This document shows, piece by piece, positions 17,484-25,071 of a stretch of DNA of 38,773 bases. Position 1 is the first letter of the stretch. Every line of letters begins with the position of its first letter. Location of the stretch: contig CANRFU010000006.1 in NCBI GenBank assembly GCA_947629975.1, forward strand, positions 1 through 38,773, read 5' to 3'. The stretch comes from an uncultured Oscillospiraceae bacterium (lineage in GTDB: Bacteria > Bacillota > Clostridia > Oscillospirales > Oscillospiraceae). The position numbers and the translations under genes are program-made. Below the pieces are notes generated by a model that had not been told where the DNA came from, ran no database searches, and worked only from the letters and a program-made list of their open reading frames with translations.

Positions 17484-18149
17484 ATGGTCCCTATCGCCCA
17501 TATCCGCGCCGAGTTCTCCTCCAAATTCGGCGTGCCCCGGCAGGCGGGGCTGGTGGAGGAGCTGCGGGCGCAGGTGGTATTCGAGCCGGAGTACCGGGTC
17601 CCGGAGGCCTTCCGCGGGCTGGACGGCTTCTCCCACCTGTGGCTCATCTGGGAGTTCTCCCAGGCCCGGCGGGATGGCTGGTCCCCCACGGTGCGCCCGC
17701 CCCGGCTGGGCGGGAATACCCGGCTGGGGGTGTTCGCCACCCGGTCCCCCTTCCGGCCCAACCCCATCGGCCTGTCCTGCGTGAGGCTGCTGGGCGTGGA
17801 GCTGGACGGCCCCGACGGCCCCGTCCTCCATGTGGCGGGGGCCGACCTGGCGGACCGCACCCCCATCTACGACGTGAAGCCCTATCTGCCCTACGCCGAC
17901 TGCCGGCCCGAGGCCACCGGCGGCTTCGCGGCCGAGGCCCCGGCGGAGACGCTGGCAGTGTCCGTCCCGGACGAGCTGATCCTGAAACTGCCGGAGGACA
18001 GGCGGGCCGCCCTGCTCCATGTGCTGGCCCTGGACCCCCGCCCCTCCTACCAGGACGACCCGGACCGGGTCTACGGCTTCGGCTTCGCGGGATCGGAGGT
18101 CAGGTTCTCCGTCCGGGACGGGACGCTGACCGTCCTCGACATCGAATGA
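17484..18149 (+). CDS. trmO: tRNA (N6-threonylcarbamoyladenosine-37-N6)-methyltransferase TrmO
   Basis: This 221-residue protein of the TrmO/TsaA/VirR family methylates t6A37 to m6t6A in tRNA-Thr using S-adenosylmethionine. Family signatures are the opening PIAHI, a central GLDGFSHLWLI and the strongly conserved RSPFRPNPIGLSCVRL stretch at about 89-104, followed by DRTPIYDVKPYLPYAD. The C-terminal ~70 residues match the small second domain, ending with DPRPSYQDDP and YGFGFAG. The length is normal. The gene closes the six-gene unit that starts with the cysteine desulfurase and is followed by a hairpin terminator. Its start codon lies one base after the HD gene stop. Confidence 0.94.
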   Translation: MVPIAHIRAEFSSKFGVPRQAGLVEELRAQVVFEPEYRVPEAFRGLDGFSHLWLIWEFSQARRDGWSPTVRPPRLGGNTRLGVFATRSPFRPNPIGLSCVRLLGVELDGPDGPVLHVAGADLADRTPIYDVKPYLPYADCRPEATGGFAAEAPAETLAVSVPDELILKLPEDRRAALLHVLALDPRPSYQDDPDRVYGFGFAGSEVRFSVRDGTLTVLDIE

Positions 18150-18155
18150 CAGCCC

Positions 18156-18188
18156 GGAGGGCCGCCGCGGGGCGGCCCTCCGCCCTTT
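18156..18188 (+). terminator. Terminator after trmO
   Basis: An 11-bp perfect stem (18156-18166 with 18171-18181) with a GCGG loop is followed by GCCCTTTCT. The T tract is short but the stem is strong. The promoter of the next gene begins 25 bases further on. Confidence 0.78.
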
Positions 18189-18212
18189 CTCCGGGACGGG
18201 GCCGCGTCCGCC

Positions 18213-18241
18213 TTGACAGACGGACCGAAGGGGTGTACACT
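18213..18241 (+). promoter_or_regulatory. Promoter of the DUF5684-type membrane gene
   Basis: TTGACA at 18213-18218 and TACACT at 18236-18241 are separated by 17 bp. The start codon follows about 50 bases later, leaving a short AT-rich leader containing GTCAAAAATTGTTTTGAC, an imperfect inverted repeat. Confidence 0.8.
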
Positions 18242-18292
18242 GTATTTGTCAAAAATTGTTTTGACAATCCAAATGAGAGAGAGGTAACCGCC

Positions 18293-18802
18293 ATGTTCCA
18301 CCTTCTGTTGACCACCAGCATGCCCACGGTCAGCGACCCCGACGCGCTGGAGGGGCTGGTCAGGATCCTGCTGGCCGCCGGACTTGCCGCCTTCGTCGTC
18401 TGCATCGTCTGGTACGTCCTCCAGGTCATCGCCAACTGGCGCATCTTCACCAAGGCCGGCGAAAAGGGCTGGAAGAGCATCATCCCCGTGTACAATACCT
18501 ACATCACCTTCAAGATCGCCTGGAAGCCCGTCTTTTTCTGGGTCTCCCTGGCGGTTACGGTGGCGGCCGGCGTGTGCTCCGCCCTCATGCCCGCCGACGC
18601 GGGCGGCGCGGCCCCTGTGCTCACCGTCATCACCTATGCGGCCATGGTGGCGGGCGTCGTGATGTATGTGGTCTGCAGCCACAAGCTGTCCAAGGCCTTT
18701 GACCACGGCGTGGGCTTCACTCTGGGCCTGATCTTCCTCAACCCCGTCTTCCTGCTGATCCTGGGCCTGGGCAGCTCCCAGTACCAGGGCGCCGACCGCT
18801 GA
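18293..18802 (+). CDS. DUF5684-type small membrane protein
   Basis: This 169-residue protein has about four hydrophobic segments (19-45, 75-98, 104-125 and 135-153). The segment GEKGWKSIIPVYNTYITFKI between helices 1 and 2 is typical of small membrane proteins of the DUF5684/DUF805-like group, often annotated as signal peptidase I-associated. No catalytic motif is visible. The start at 18293 follows GAGAGAGGT; the frame stays open upstream through trmO only by chance of composition. It has its own promoter and a downstream hairpin. Confidence 0.8.
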   Translation: MFHLLLTTSMPTVSDPDALEGLVRILLAAGLAAFVVCIVWYVLQVIANWRIFTKAGEKGWKSIIPVYNTYITFKIAWKPVFFWVSLAVTVAAGVCSALMPADAGGAAPVLTVITYAAMVAGVVMYVVCSHKLSKAFDHGVGFTLGLIFLNPVFLLILGLGSSQYQGADR

Positions 18803-18827
18803 GCCGAACCTCCGTTATCCCTCAATG

Positions 18828-18875
18828 GCAGCATGGCGCCCCAGCGCCGTGCTGCTGTTGTATCTCTGTCTTTTG
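18828..18875 (+). terminator. Hairpin between the DUF5684 gene and the hydrolase gene
   Basis: A 12-bp stem with one G-T pair (18828-18839 with 18844-18855) and a CCCA loop is followed by a T-rich tract ending in TCTTTT at 18870-18874. It is probably a terminator, possibly partial, because no strong separate promoter is seen for the hydrolase gene 17 bases later. Confidence 0.65.
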
Positions 18876-18891
18876 AAAGGAGGCTGATCCC

Positions 18892-19875
18892 ATGCCCACC
18901 GTGAGCGGCCTGCTGATCCGGGAGGAGGGCTACGCCCGGGCCATGGAAACCACCGTGGAACCCTATCTGGCGGCCCGCCGCGCCGAGCTGTGGCCGGAGC
19001 GGCTGCCGGGAAAAAAGATCCACCTTATGCGCTACCGGGCGGATGCGCCCAAAGCGGCGGTGGTCTTCTCCCACGGCTTCACCGAGGCGGAGGAGAAGTA
19101 CGCCGAGCTGATCTACTACTTCCTCAATATGGGGTACACCGTGTACTTCCCGGAGCACTGCGGGCACGGGTACAGCTACCGCATGACGGAGGACGGCTCC
19201 CTGGTCCACATCGACAGCTTCGACACCTACATCGAGGACCTGCTCTTCGTCTCCCATCTGGCCAAGGAGGGGGAACCCGGCCTGCCCCTCTGTCTGTTCG
19301 CCCACTCCATGGGGGGCGGCGTGGGGGCCGCCGCCGCGGCCCAGGAGCCCAAGCTCTATGACAAAGTACTCCTCCACTCCCCCATGATCCGGCCCCTCAC
19401 CGCCGGCGTCCCCTGGTGGGCCGCCAAGGCCCTCGCCGCCGTCACCACGGCGGTGGGGATGGGAGGGCGCTACATCTTCGGCAGCAAGCCCTACGGCGGC
19501 GTGGAGAACTTTGACACCAGCTGCGCCGCCTCCCGCCCCCGGTTCGACTGGTACCAGCAGAAACGGGCCAAAAACCCGCGTCTCCAGACCAGCGCCGGCT
19601 CCCTGGGGTGGCTCCGGGGGACGGCGCGGCTGAACCGGCGGCTGATGACGGAGGACTGGAAAAAGATCGAGGCCCCCGTCCTCCTGCTCCAGGCGGAGAA
19701 GGAGAACATGGTGTCCACCGAGGAGCAGGTCCGCTTCGTGGAGAAGCTGCGGCAGGCGGGCAAAGCCCCCGTGGAGTTCGCCGTCATCCCAAACGCCAAG
19801 CACGAAATCTTCAACAGCCCCGACGAGGTGCTGGTCCCCTATCTGGAAAAGGTCTTTGCCTTCTTCGGGGGGTAA
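18892..19875 (+). CDS. Alpha/beta hydrolase (lysophospholipase/monoacylglycerol lipase-like)
   Basis: This 327-residue serine hydrolase has the oxyanion motif VVFSHGFTE at about 57-65, the nucleophile elbow AHSMGG (Ser139) and a C-terminal His in NAKHEIF. The acid strand reads LLLQAEKENMV, where the usual Asp appears as Glu or Asn. It has the Hydrolase_4/PldB look of soluble lysophospholipases. No signal peptide is visible, so it is cytosolic. The start has AAAGGAGG. It may depend on read-through from the gene upstream. The substrate is not predictable. Confidence 0.85.
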   Translation: MPTVSGLLIREEGYARAMETTVEPYLAARRAELWPERLPGKKIHLMRYRADAPKAAVVFSHGFTEAEEKYAELIYYFLNMGYTVYFPEHCGHGYSYRMTEDGSLVHIDSFDTYIEDLLFVSHLAKEGEPGLPLCLFAHSMGGGVGAAAAAQEPKLYDKVLLHSPMIRPLTAGVPWWAAKALAAVTTAVGMGGRYIFGSKPYGGVENFDTSCAASRPRFDWYQQKRAKNPRLQTSAGSLGWLRGTARLNRRLMTEDWKKIEAPVLLLQAEKENMVSTEEQVRFVEKLRQAGKAPVEFAVIPNAKHEIFNSPDEVLVPYLEKVFAFFGG

Positions 19876-19917
19876 GAGAGGCCGTCCCCCTCCCCCGCCG
19901 TCCTCTCCCGATACAGC

Positions 19918-19961
19918 ACAAGCCCCGCCGCTGCCCTCAGGCAGCGGCGGGGCTTGTTTGA
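19918..19961. terminator. Shared terminator between the hydrolase and anti-sigma genes
   Basis: An 18-bp perfect stem (19918-19935 with 19940-19957) with a CTCA loop is the longest simple hairpin in the window. It is followed by TTGAT on the plus strand. It lies between convergent genes and probably stops both. Confidence 0.87.
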
Positions 19962-19976
19962 TCTCTATGGCCGGGA

Positions 19977-20798
19977 TCAGGGCGCAAAGACGACCTCCAG
20001 GGCGCTGTCCCCCTCAAACTCCGGGCCCACCTCGGCCAAAATGAGCCAGGCGGCCATGTCGTCTGTGGCCGCCTCCGGGACCTCCCGCAGCACGGTGACG
20101 CGCTCCAGGGTCAGCCCCTCCGGGTCCAGTTCATGGCGGATGGAGCCGCTGGGCTCCTCCAGCACCACCGCCAGCAGGCGTTCCTCCTCAAAAAAGCTGT
20201 CCCCGTAGGCCCCGGCGAGGGCGGACAGGTCGTCCTCCGGGAAGCGCTCCAAAAAGTCCGCCAGGGCGTCCGCGCCGCCGATGATCCGGGCGGAGGGGGC
20301 CTCCGGGGTCGCGCCGTATGTGACCCGCAGATACAGGCTGTGGGTAAAGGCCAGGGCCTGGTCCGGCGTCTCCAGGGAGAGGCCGCCCGGCGTCTCCGCA
20401 ATGGTCATGGGCTCGCCGGAGGGGGCGGCGTACGCCCCTCTGGGGTCGGGGCCGTCGGAAGTCCCCAGTCCGTGGAGGGCCGCCGCGCCGCCGATGGCGA
20501 TGACCAGCGCCGCGCAGGCGGCGATCCCCGCCCAGCGCCTCCGGTCCGGCCGGCGGAGGGGCGCCGCGCCCTCCCGCCCGGGCAGCTCCGCCATGATCCT
20601 GTCCCGCAGGCCCTCCGGCGCTTCGCACTCCAGGGACCGCAGGGCGGCCGACTGCTCCGCCAGTTCCCGGAACAGGGCGGCGCACCGGGGGCACTCCGCC
20701 AGATGGGCGTCCAGCTCCCTCCGCTCGGCGGCGGACAGCTCCCCGTCCAGGGCGGCGCTCATCCGCTCGATGTACTTGTCGTGCTCCACGGTCCTCAC
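19977..20798 (-). CDS. Zinc-finger (zf-HC2) anti-sigma factor
   Basis: This 273-residue membrane protein has an N-terminal ZAS zinc-binding motif HXXXCXXC (His32, Cys36, Cys39) that holds the partner sigma factor. A single membrane helix lies at about 90-110, followed by a ~160-residue extracytoplasmic sensor domain with no recognised family. It starts with GTG overlapping the sigma factor stop by four bases (GTGA), a classic coupled sigma/anti-sigma pair. Release of the sigma factor would follow degradation or a conformational change after an envelope signal. The extracytoplasmic domain is the part that would define the signal. Confidence 0.9.
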   Translation of the reverse strand: MRTVEHDKYIERMSAALDGELSAAERRELDAHLAECPRCAALFRELAEQSAALRSLECEAPEGLRDRIMAELPGREGAAPLRRPDRRRWAGIAACAALVIAIGGAAALHGLGTSDGPDPRGAYAAPSGEPMTIAETPGGLSLETPDQALAFTHSLYLRVTYGATPEAPSARIIGGADALADFLERFPEDDLSALAGAYGDSFFEEERLLAVVLEEPSGSIRHELDPEGLTLERVTVLREVPEAATDDMAAWLILAEVGPEFEGDSALEVVFAP

Positions 20799-21382
20799 CT
20801 CCCGTCTGCCCCTTTGGACGGCGGAAGATCGGAAAAGTTCCCGTCCTCCCGCAAAATTTTCGCCAGCGCCATCCTGGCCCGGGCGATGCGAGACTTCACC
20901 GTCCCCAGGTCCGCTTCCAGCGCCTCGGCGATCTCGGCGTAGGACAGCCCGTCGATCTCCCGTAGCACCAGCGCCCGCCGGTGGTCCGCGCTGAGTTTGG
21001 CGAGCCCCTCGGCCACCGCCCGGCTCCGCTCCCTCTCCTCCAGCGCCCGCTGGGGGGAGGGTCCCGCCGCCGTCTGTTCACCGGCGGGCAGGTCGTCCAG
21101 GGCCACGTCCCCCCGGCGCTTTTTCTCCCGGCGGAGCAGGTCCAGGGCGGCGTTGTCGGCGAGCTTGTAGAGCCAGGTGGAAAAGGCGCTGTTCCCCCGG
21201 AACCGGGGCAGCCCGCGCCACGCCTTGAAGAAGGCCTCCTGGGCCGCGTCGGCGGCGTCCTCCTCGTTCCCCACCATGCGCAGGGCGTGGTGGTACACCT
21301 GCCTCTGATGGGCCTCCACCAGTTCTCCGAAGGCGTCCCGGTCGCCGGCCCGGGCGCGGCGGAGCAGTTCGCTTTCCTCCAT
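20795..21382 (-). CDS. ECF RNA polymerase sigma factor (RpoE-like)
   Basis: This 195-residue sigma factor has region 2 (about 22-90, with DAADAAQEAFFKAWRGLPRFRG and FSTWLYKLADN) and region 4 (about 130-180, with LREIDGLSYAEIAEALEADLGTVKSRIARAR). Regions 1 and 3 are missing, as expected of ECF types. The start at 21382 is set by AAAGGAGG. Upstream in-frame codons run into the hairpin repeat and are unlikely to be translated. It is co-transcribed with its anti-sigma factor. I could not find a clear promoter between the repeat and the start; autoregulation by its own sigma factor is possible but not shown. Confidence 0.93.
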   Translation of the reverse strand: MEESELLRRARAGDRDAFGELVEAHQRQVYHHALRMVGNEEDAADAAQEAFFKAWRGLPRFRGNSAFSTWLYKLADNAALDLLRREKKRRGDVALDDLPAGEQTAAGPSPQRALEERERSRAVAEGLAKLSADHRRALVLREIDGLSYAEIAEALEADLGTVKSRIARARMALAKILREDGNFSDLPPSKGADGR

Positions 21383-21444
21383 CGGGACGCCTCCTTTCGT
21401 CGTTTCGGTGCTGATGCCTCGCTTTGATATGAGAAAATCCCCCG

Positions 21445-21570
21445 TCATTTGCTTCGCAAATGCCACCCCCTTTTGCGAAAGGGGGCTTGGTGCGTAATTG
21501 CAACCGTTACAATAGAAGTACCAAGGCTCCTTCTTCAGAAGGAGCTGGCAGCCCGAAGGGCTGACTGAGG
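21445..21570 (-). repeat. Modular hairpin repeat, copy 1
   Basis: This non-coding element between dusB and the sigma gene reads on the minus strand as CCTCAGTCA, a CAGCCC-GAA-GGGCTG hairpin and a GCTCCTTCT-AGAAGGAGC hairpin. CTTGGT, a ~28-base AT-richer spacer and ACCAAG follow. It then has a CCCCCTTT-AAAGGGGG hairpin and a CATTTGC-GCAAATG hairpin. The part 21469-21570 is clearly homologous to 38606-38711. The CTTGGT/ACCAAG pair are inverted copies. It may also act as terminator for dusB. No open reading frame of interest is inside. Confidence 0.8.
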
Positions 21571-21578
21571 ATGTTCCC

Positions 21579-22553
21579 TTATTCTCTCAAATCCCTCTTG
21601 ATCCCGGCGGTGACCTTGTAGAAGTCCTCCGCCGTCTCCATCTTACAGATCTGCTCCTTCCAGTAAGATGCGTAGGGCACTCCCTTCAGGTACCAGGCGT
21701 AGTGCTTCCGCATCTCCAGGCAGGCGATCTTCTCCCCCTTGTGCTCCCGCGCCAGCTCGAACTGGCGGACGGCCGCGTCGCACCGCTCCGCCAGAGGGGG
21801 CAGGGGCGGGATCTCCCGGCCCTCCAGGGCGGCGGCGCACTGGGCCAGGAGCCAGGGGTTGCCGAAGGCCCCCCGGCCCACCATGGCCATGTCCGCCCCG
21901 GTGATATTCAGAATCCGCACCGCGTCCCTGGGGGAGAACACGTCCCCGTTGGCGATGACCGGGACGGACACCGCCTCCTTCACCGCCCGGATCCAGTCCC
22001 AGTTGGCGGTCCCGGAGTACATCTGGGTCCTGGTCCTGCCGTGGACGGCCACCGCCGCCGCGCCGGCGTCCTCCATGCGCTTTGCGAACTCCACGCAGTT
22101 GATGGACCCTTTATCCCAGCCCAGGCGGAATTTCACCGTCACGGGGACACCCGCCGCCCCCCGGACGGCGGCCCGGAGGACCCGCTGGGCCTTCTCCGGA
22201 TCTCTCATCAGGGCGCACCCGTCCCCGGAGCCCGCCACCTTGGGCACCGGGCAGCCCATGTTGATGTCCAGGACCGCCGCCCCCGACTTCTCCAGGGCGA
22301 TGGCCGCCCCCCGCTCCACGGCGTCCTCGTCGGAGCCGAAGATCTGCACGGCGGCGGGCCGCTCGCCCTCCCCCAGCCGCAGCAGACCGGAGGTCTTTTT
22401 GTCCCCGTAGCACAGGGCCTTGGCGCTCACCATCTCGGTGACGGTGTAACAGCCCGACAGCTCCCGGCACACCGTGCGGAAGGCCAGGTCGGTGACCCCC
22501 GCCATGGGTGCCAGGGCCAGGCGGGTATCCACTTCCACAGTCCCGATCCTCAT
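21579..22553 (-). CDS. dusB: tRNA-dihydrouridine synthase DusB
   Basis: This 324-residue flavoenzyme reduces uridines to dihydrouridine in the tRNA D-loop. It has the TIM-barrel start LAPMAGVTDLAFR and VQIFGS. The catalytic cysteine loop is DINMGCPVPKV (cysteine at about residue 92), and the FMN-phosphate region is GRGAFGNPWLL. A short helical C-terminal domain with MRKHYAWYLKG is typical of DusB. The start at 22553 follows AGGGGAGG; codons upstream are in frame but lack a ribosome binding site and lie in the promoter region. It is divergent from spoIIE. Confidence 0.93.
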   Translation of the reverse strand: MRIGTVEVDTRLALAPMAGVTDLAFRTVCRELSGCYTVTEMVSAKALCYGDKKTSGLLRLGEGERPAAVQIFGSDEDAVERGAAIALEKSGAAVLDINMGCPVPKVAGSGDGCALMRDPEKAQRVLRAAVRGAAGVPVTVKFRLGWDKGSINCVEFAKRMEDAGAAAVAVHGRTRTQMYSGTANWDWIRAVKEAVSVPVIANGDVFSPRDAVRILNITGADMAMVGRGAFGNPWLLAQCAAALEGREIPPLPPLAERCDAAVRQFELAREHKGEKIACLEMRKHYAWYLKGVPYASYWKEQICKMETAEDFYKVTAGIKRDLRE

Positions 22554-22580
22554 AGGCGGCCTCCCCTCGCAGTTTTCCAT

Positions 22581-22609
22581 AGTGTACCACAAATCCGTCC
22601 CGAGGGCAA
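22581..22609 (-). promoter_or_regulatory. Promoter of dusB
   Basis: On the minus strand TTGCCC (22604-22609) and TACACT (22581-22586) are 17 bp apart, about 28 bases upstream of the dusB ATG. Confidence 0.7.
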
Positions 22610-22644
22610 GACAGGTTCCGACGCCCTTTTTGACCGGCTTGTCC

Positions 22645-22650
22645 TATAAT
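22645..22650 (+). promoter_or_regulatory. Candidate -10 element of spoIIE
   Basis: A perfect TATAAT lies 33 bases before the spoIIE ATG, but there is no -35 match at 16-18 bp. The nearest TTGACC is only 9 bp upstream at 22630-22635. In Bacillus, spoIIE is driven by sigma-A with Spo0A and unusual spacing, so an activator-dependent promoter is possible. I see no convincing Spo0A box. Confidence 0.45.
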
Positions 22651-22682
22651 ATGGAAAATACTGGCTCACTGGAGGGATCACA

Positions 22683-24989
22683 ATGATCACAAAAGAAAAC
22701 GCCATGGGGGACAGGCCCGTCCGCAGGCTGCCCGTGTCCCTGGCGATGCGCCTCAGCGACTGCGGGGTGCGCTTTCTGCTGGCCGCGGTGCTGGCAGGGG
22801 CGGAGCTGCTGGGCGGGCACTCCCTGTTCGCCCTGGCGCTGGTGGGGGTGAGCGGCCCCGGCATAGAGGGGGTCGCCGCCCTGCTGGGGGCGGCCCTGGG
22901 CTATCTGTCCTTCCGGGGGGTGGTGGAGGGACTGCGGTACATCGCGGCCTCCATGATGGTGTACGCCATCGCCCTGGCCCTGGGGGAGTTCCGCATCTAT
23001 CACAAAAGCTGGTTCATGCCGGCGGTGGCGGCGGCGCTGAACGGCCTGGTGGGCTTCGTCTACCAGTCCGCCGCGGGGTGGGGGCCCGGGGACCGGGTGG
23101 GCTTCGTCACCGAGGTGGCCCTCACCGCCGGGGCGGTGTACCTCTACCGCCTGGCCTTCGACGTGTGGGAGAAGCGCCGGGGGCAGGAGGGCCTCTCCGT
23201 CCCCCAGACGGCGGGGGTGCTGGCCCTGGCCGCCACTCTGGCCATGACCCTGGCCCGGGTGGAGGTGGCCGGCCACTCCCTGGGGCGGGTGCTGTGCGCC
23301 GCCGCCACCCTGCTGGCCGCCTGGAAAGGAGGGGTGGGGGTGGGGGCCGCCGCCGGGGTGGCCGCCGGCCTCGCCATGGACTTTGCCGCCGGCGCTCCCC
23401 CCTGCTACACCCTGCTTTACGCCTTCCCCGGCCTGTTCACCGGCCTGTTCACCCGGCAGAACCGCCTGCTGTGCGCCCTGGCCTATCTCACCGGCGGGGC
23501 GGCGGCCGTCTTCTGGACGTGGCAGAGCGGCCCCGGTCCGGCCGGCCTGCGGGAACTGGCCGCCGGGGTGGCGGTCTTCCTGCTCCTGCCCGACCGGCTG
23601 CTCCGCCGCTTCTCCTCCCTGGCCCAGCAGGAACCCCCCGCCGACGACGACGTCCGCGCCCGCCGGCTGGCCGCCTCCCGGCTGGGGGAGACGGCCTCCG
23701 CCTTCCGGGCGGTGTCCGGCTCCCTCCGCGCCTCCTTCCGCCGGGAGTCCCCTCTCAACGACGGGGACGCCGCCCGCCTCTTTGACCGGGCCGCCGACCG
23801 GGTGTGCGCCAACTGCCGGCAGCGGGAGCGGTGTTGGCAGCAGGAGTACCAGACCACCCGCACCGCCCTGTCCGACGCGTTGTCCCCCATGCTGGACCGG
23901 GGGGAGGGGGTCCCGGAGGACTTCCCCGCCCACTTCGTCCAGCGGTGTCTCCGGTTCGACTCCTTCCTGTCGGCGGCCAACCGGGAACTGGCCGCCCTGC
24001 TCCAGCGCCGGCGGTACGACAGTCGGGTCCGGGAGAGCCGGGCCGCCGTCTGCGCCCAGTACGGGGAGCTGGCGGCCGTGCTGGACCGGGCGGCGGTGGA
24101 TCTGGCCAGGGAGCCCGCTGTGGACGTGCGCCGGCAGCGGCTGGTGAAGCAGCGCATGGCCGCCCTGGGGCTGGAGGGCCGGTGCGCGGTATACGCCGAC
24201 CAATACGGCCACCTGCGCATCGAGGTGGACGGCCCCGGCGCGGACAGGCTGGCCGATCCCGGGGAACTGACCCGGCTGGGCGCCGTGGTGGACTGCCCCC
24301 TCCGCCCGCTGGAGGAAAAAAAGGACGCCGCCCGTCTGGCCCAGCGGGAGCCGCTGATGGTGGTGGCCGGGGCCGCCTCCGCCGGGCGGGAGGGGTCCCC
24401 CGTGAGCGGAGACGCGGGGCTGTGGTTCAAGGACGACGCCGGCGTGCTCAGCTTCCTGCTGTGCGACGGCATGGGCAGCGGCGCCGCCGCCCGGGAGGAC
24501 AGCGACACCGCCCTCTCCCTGCTGGAGAAATTCCTCCGGGCTGGCCTGCCCCCCGAGGACGCCCTCAGGACCGTGGGGGAGGCCCTGGCCCTCCGGGGGG
24601 AGGAGGAGGGGGGCTTCACCACCGTGGACCTGCTGCGGCTGGACCTGTTCACCGGGAAAGGGGCGGTATACAAGTTAGGGGCGGCCCCCACCTATCTCCG
24701 CCGGGGCCCGCAGGTGGAACGTCTGGCCGGGGAGGCGCTGCCCGCCGGCCTCACCGCCGGCCCGCCGGACGTGTTCCCCCTGGAGCTGGCCGCCGGCGAC
24801 TGTCTGCTGCTGCTGACCGACGGGGTCACCACCGGCAGGGACGATCTGTGGCTCCGCTCCCTGCTGGCAGAGTTCGACGGGCTGTCCCCTCAGGAGCTGG
24901 CCGCCCGGGCGCTGGCGGAGAGCGGGAAGCGCGCCGGCGCGGGGGACGACCGCACCGTGGTCGCGCTGAAACTGGACGTGCGGCAATAA
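22683..24989 (+). CDS. spoIIE: Stage II sporulation protein E (SpoIIE)
   Basis: This 768-residue membrane phosphatase, when activated, dephosphorylates the anti-anti-sigma factor SpoIIAA to switch on sigma-F in the forespore. About ten N-terminal helices (to ~residue 320) precede a central oligomerisation region. A C-terminal PP2C domain follows (from ~570) with VSGDAGLWF, LLCDGMGSG, LTDGVTTG and GDDRTVV, which supply the metal-binding aspartates. The central part has a CANCRQRERCW cysteine cluster, as in clostridial SpoIIE. The length is slightly below the Bacillus protein (~827). It shows that the host can sporulate or descends from a spore former. Ribosome binding site GGAGGG. Confidence 0.95.
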   Translation: MITKENAMGDRPVRRLPVSLAMRLSDCGVRFLLAAVLAGAELLGGHSLFALALVGVSGPGIEGVAALLGAALGYLSFRGVVEGLRYIAASMMVYAIALALGEFRIYHKSWFMPAVAAALNGLVGFVYQSAAGWGPGDRVGFVTEVALTAGAVYLYRLAFDVWEKRRGQEGLSVPQTAGVLALAATLAMTLARVEVAGHSLGRVLCAAATLLAAWKGGVGVGAAAGVAAGLAMDFAAGAPPCYTLLYAFPGLFTGLFTRQNRLLCALAYLTGGAAAVFWTWQSGPGPAGLRELAAGVAVFLLLPDRLLRRFSSLAQQEPPADDDVRARRLAASRLGETASAFRAVSGSLRASFRRESPLNDGDAARLFDRAADRVCANCRQRERCWQQEYQTTRTALSDALSPMLDRGEGVPEDFPAHFVQRCLRFDSFLSAANRELAALLQRRRYDSRVRESRAAVCAQYGELAAVLDRAAVDLAREPAVDVRRQRLVKQRMAALGLEGRCAVYADQYGHLRIEVDGPGADRLADPGELTRLGAVVDCPLRPLEEKKDAARLAQREPLMVVAGAASAGREGSPVSGDAGLWFKDDAGVLSFLLCDGMGSGAAAREDSDTALSLLEKFLRAGLPPEDALRTVGEALALRGEEEGGFTTVDLLRLDLFTGKGAVYKLGAAPTYLRRGPQVERLAGEALPAGLTAGPPDVFPLELAAGDCLLLLTDGVTTGRDDLWLRSLLAEFDGLSPQELAARALAESGKRAGAGDDRTVVALKLDVRQ

Positions 24990-25008
24990 CGGTTTTCGCC
25001 CGCGGCGC

Positions 25009-25037
25009 TTGACTTTTACCCAGCAGTTGGCTATTAT
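25009..25037 (+). promoter_or_regulatory. Promoter of the permease-DUF362 unit
   Basis: TTGACT at 25009-25014 and TATTAT at 25032-25037 are separated by 17 bp. The -35 hexamer is itself an in-frame TTG of the permease frame, which shows that translation must start further downstream. Confidence 0.85.
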
Positions 25038-25071
25038 GATGGTAGTTCCCATCTCAGCGGGGGTGATCTCC

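Noticed and set aside
18240-18275. Inverted repeat GTCAAAAATTGTTTTGAC in the leader of the DUF5684 gene as an operator
   Set aside because: The dyad is imperfect and AT-rich and no regulator is nearby. It is mentioned only in the promoter entry.
21383-21466. N-terminal extension of the ECF sigma factor to 21466
   Set aside because: The extension runs into the hairpin repeat and lacks a ribosome binding site, while ATG 21382 has AAAGGAGG at the right distance.
21425-21580. Repeat region considered as a CRISPR array or riboswitch
   Set aside because: There is no direct-repeat and spacer periodicity. The second copy sits after cca rather than before a gene, and the structure is a set of simple hairpins.
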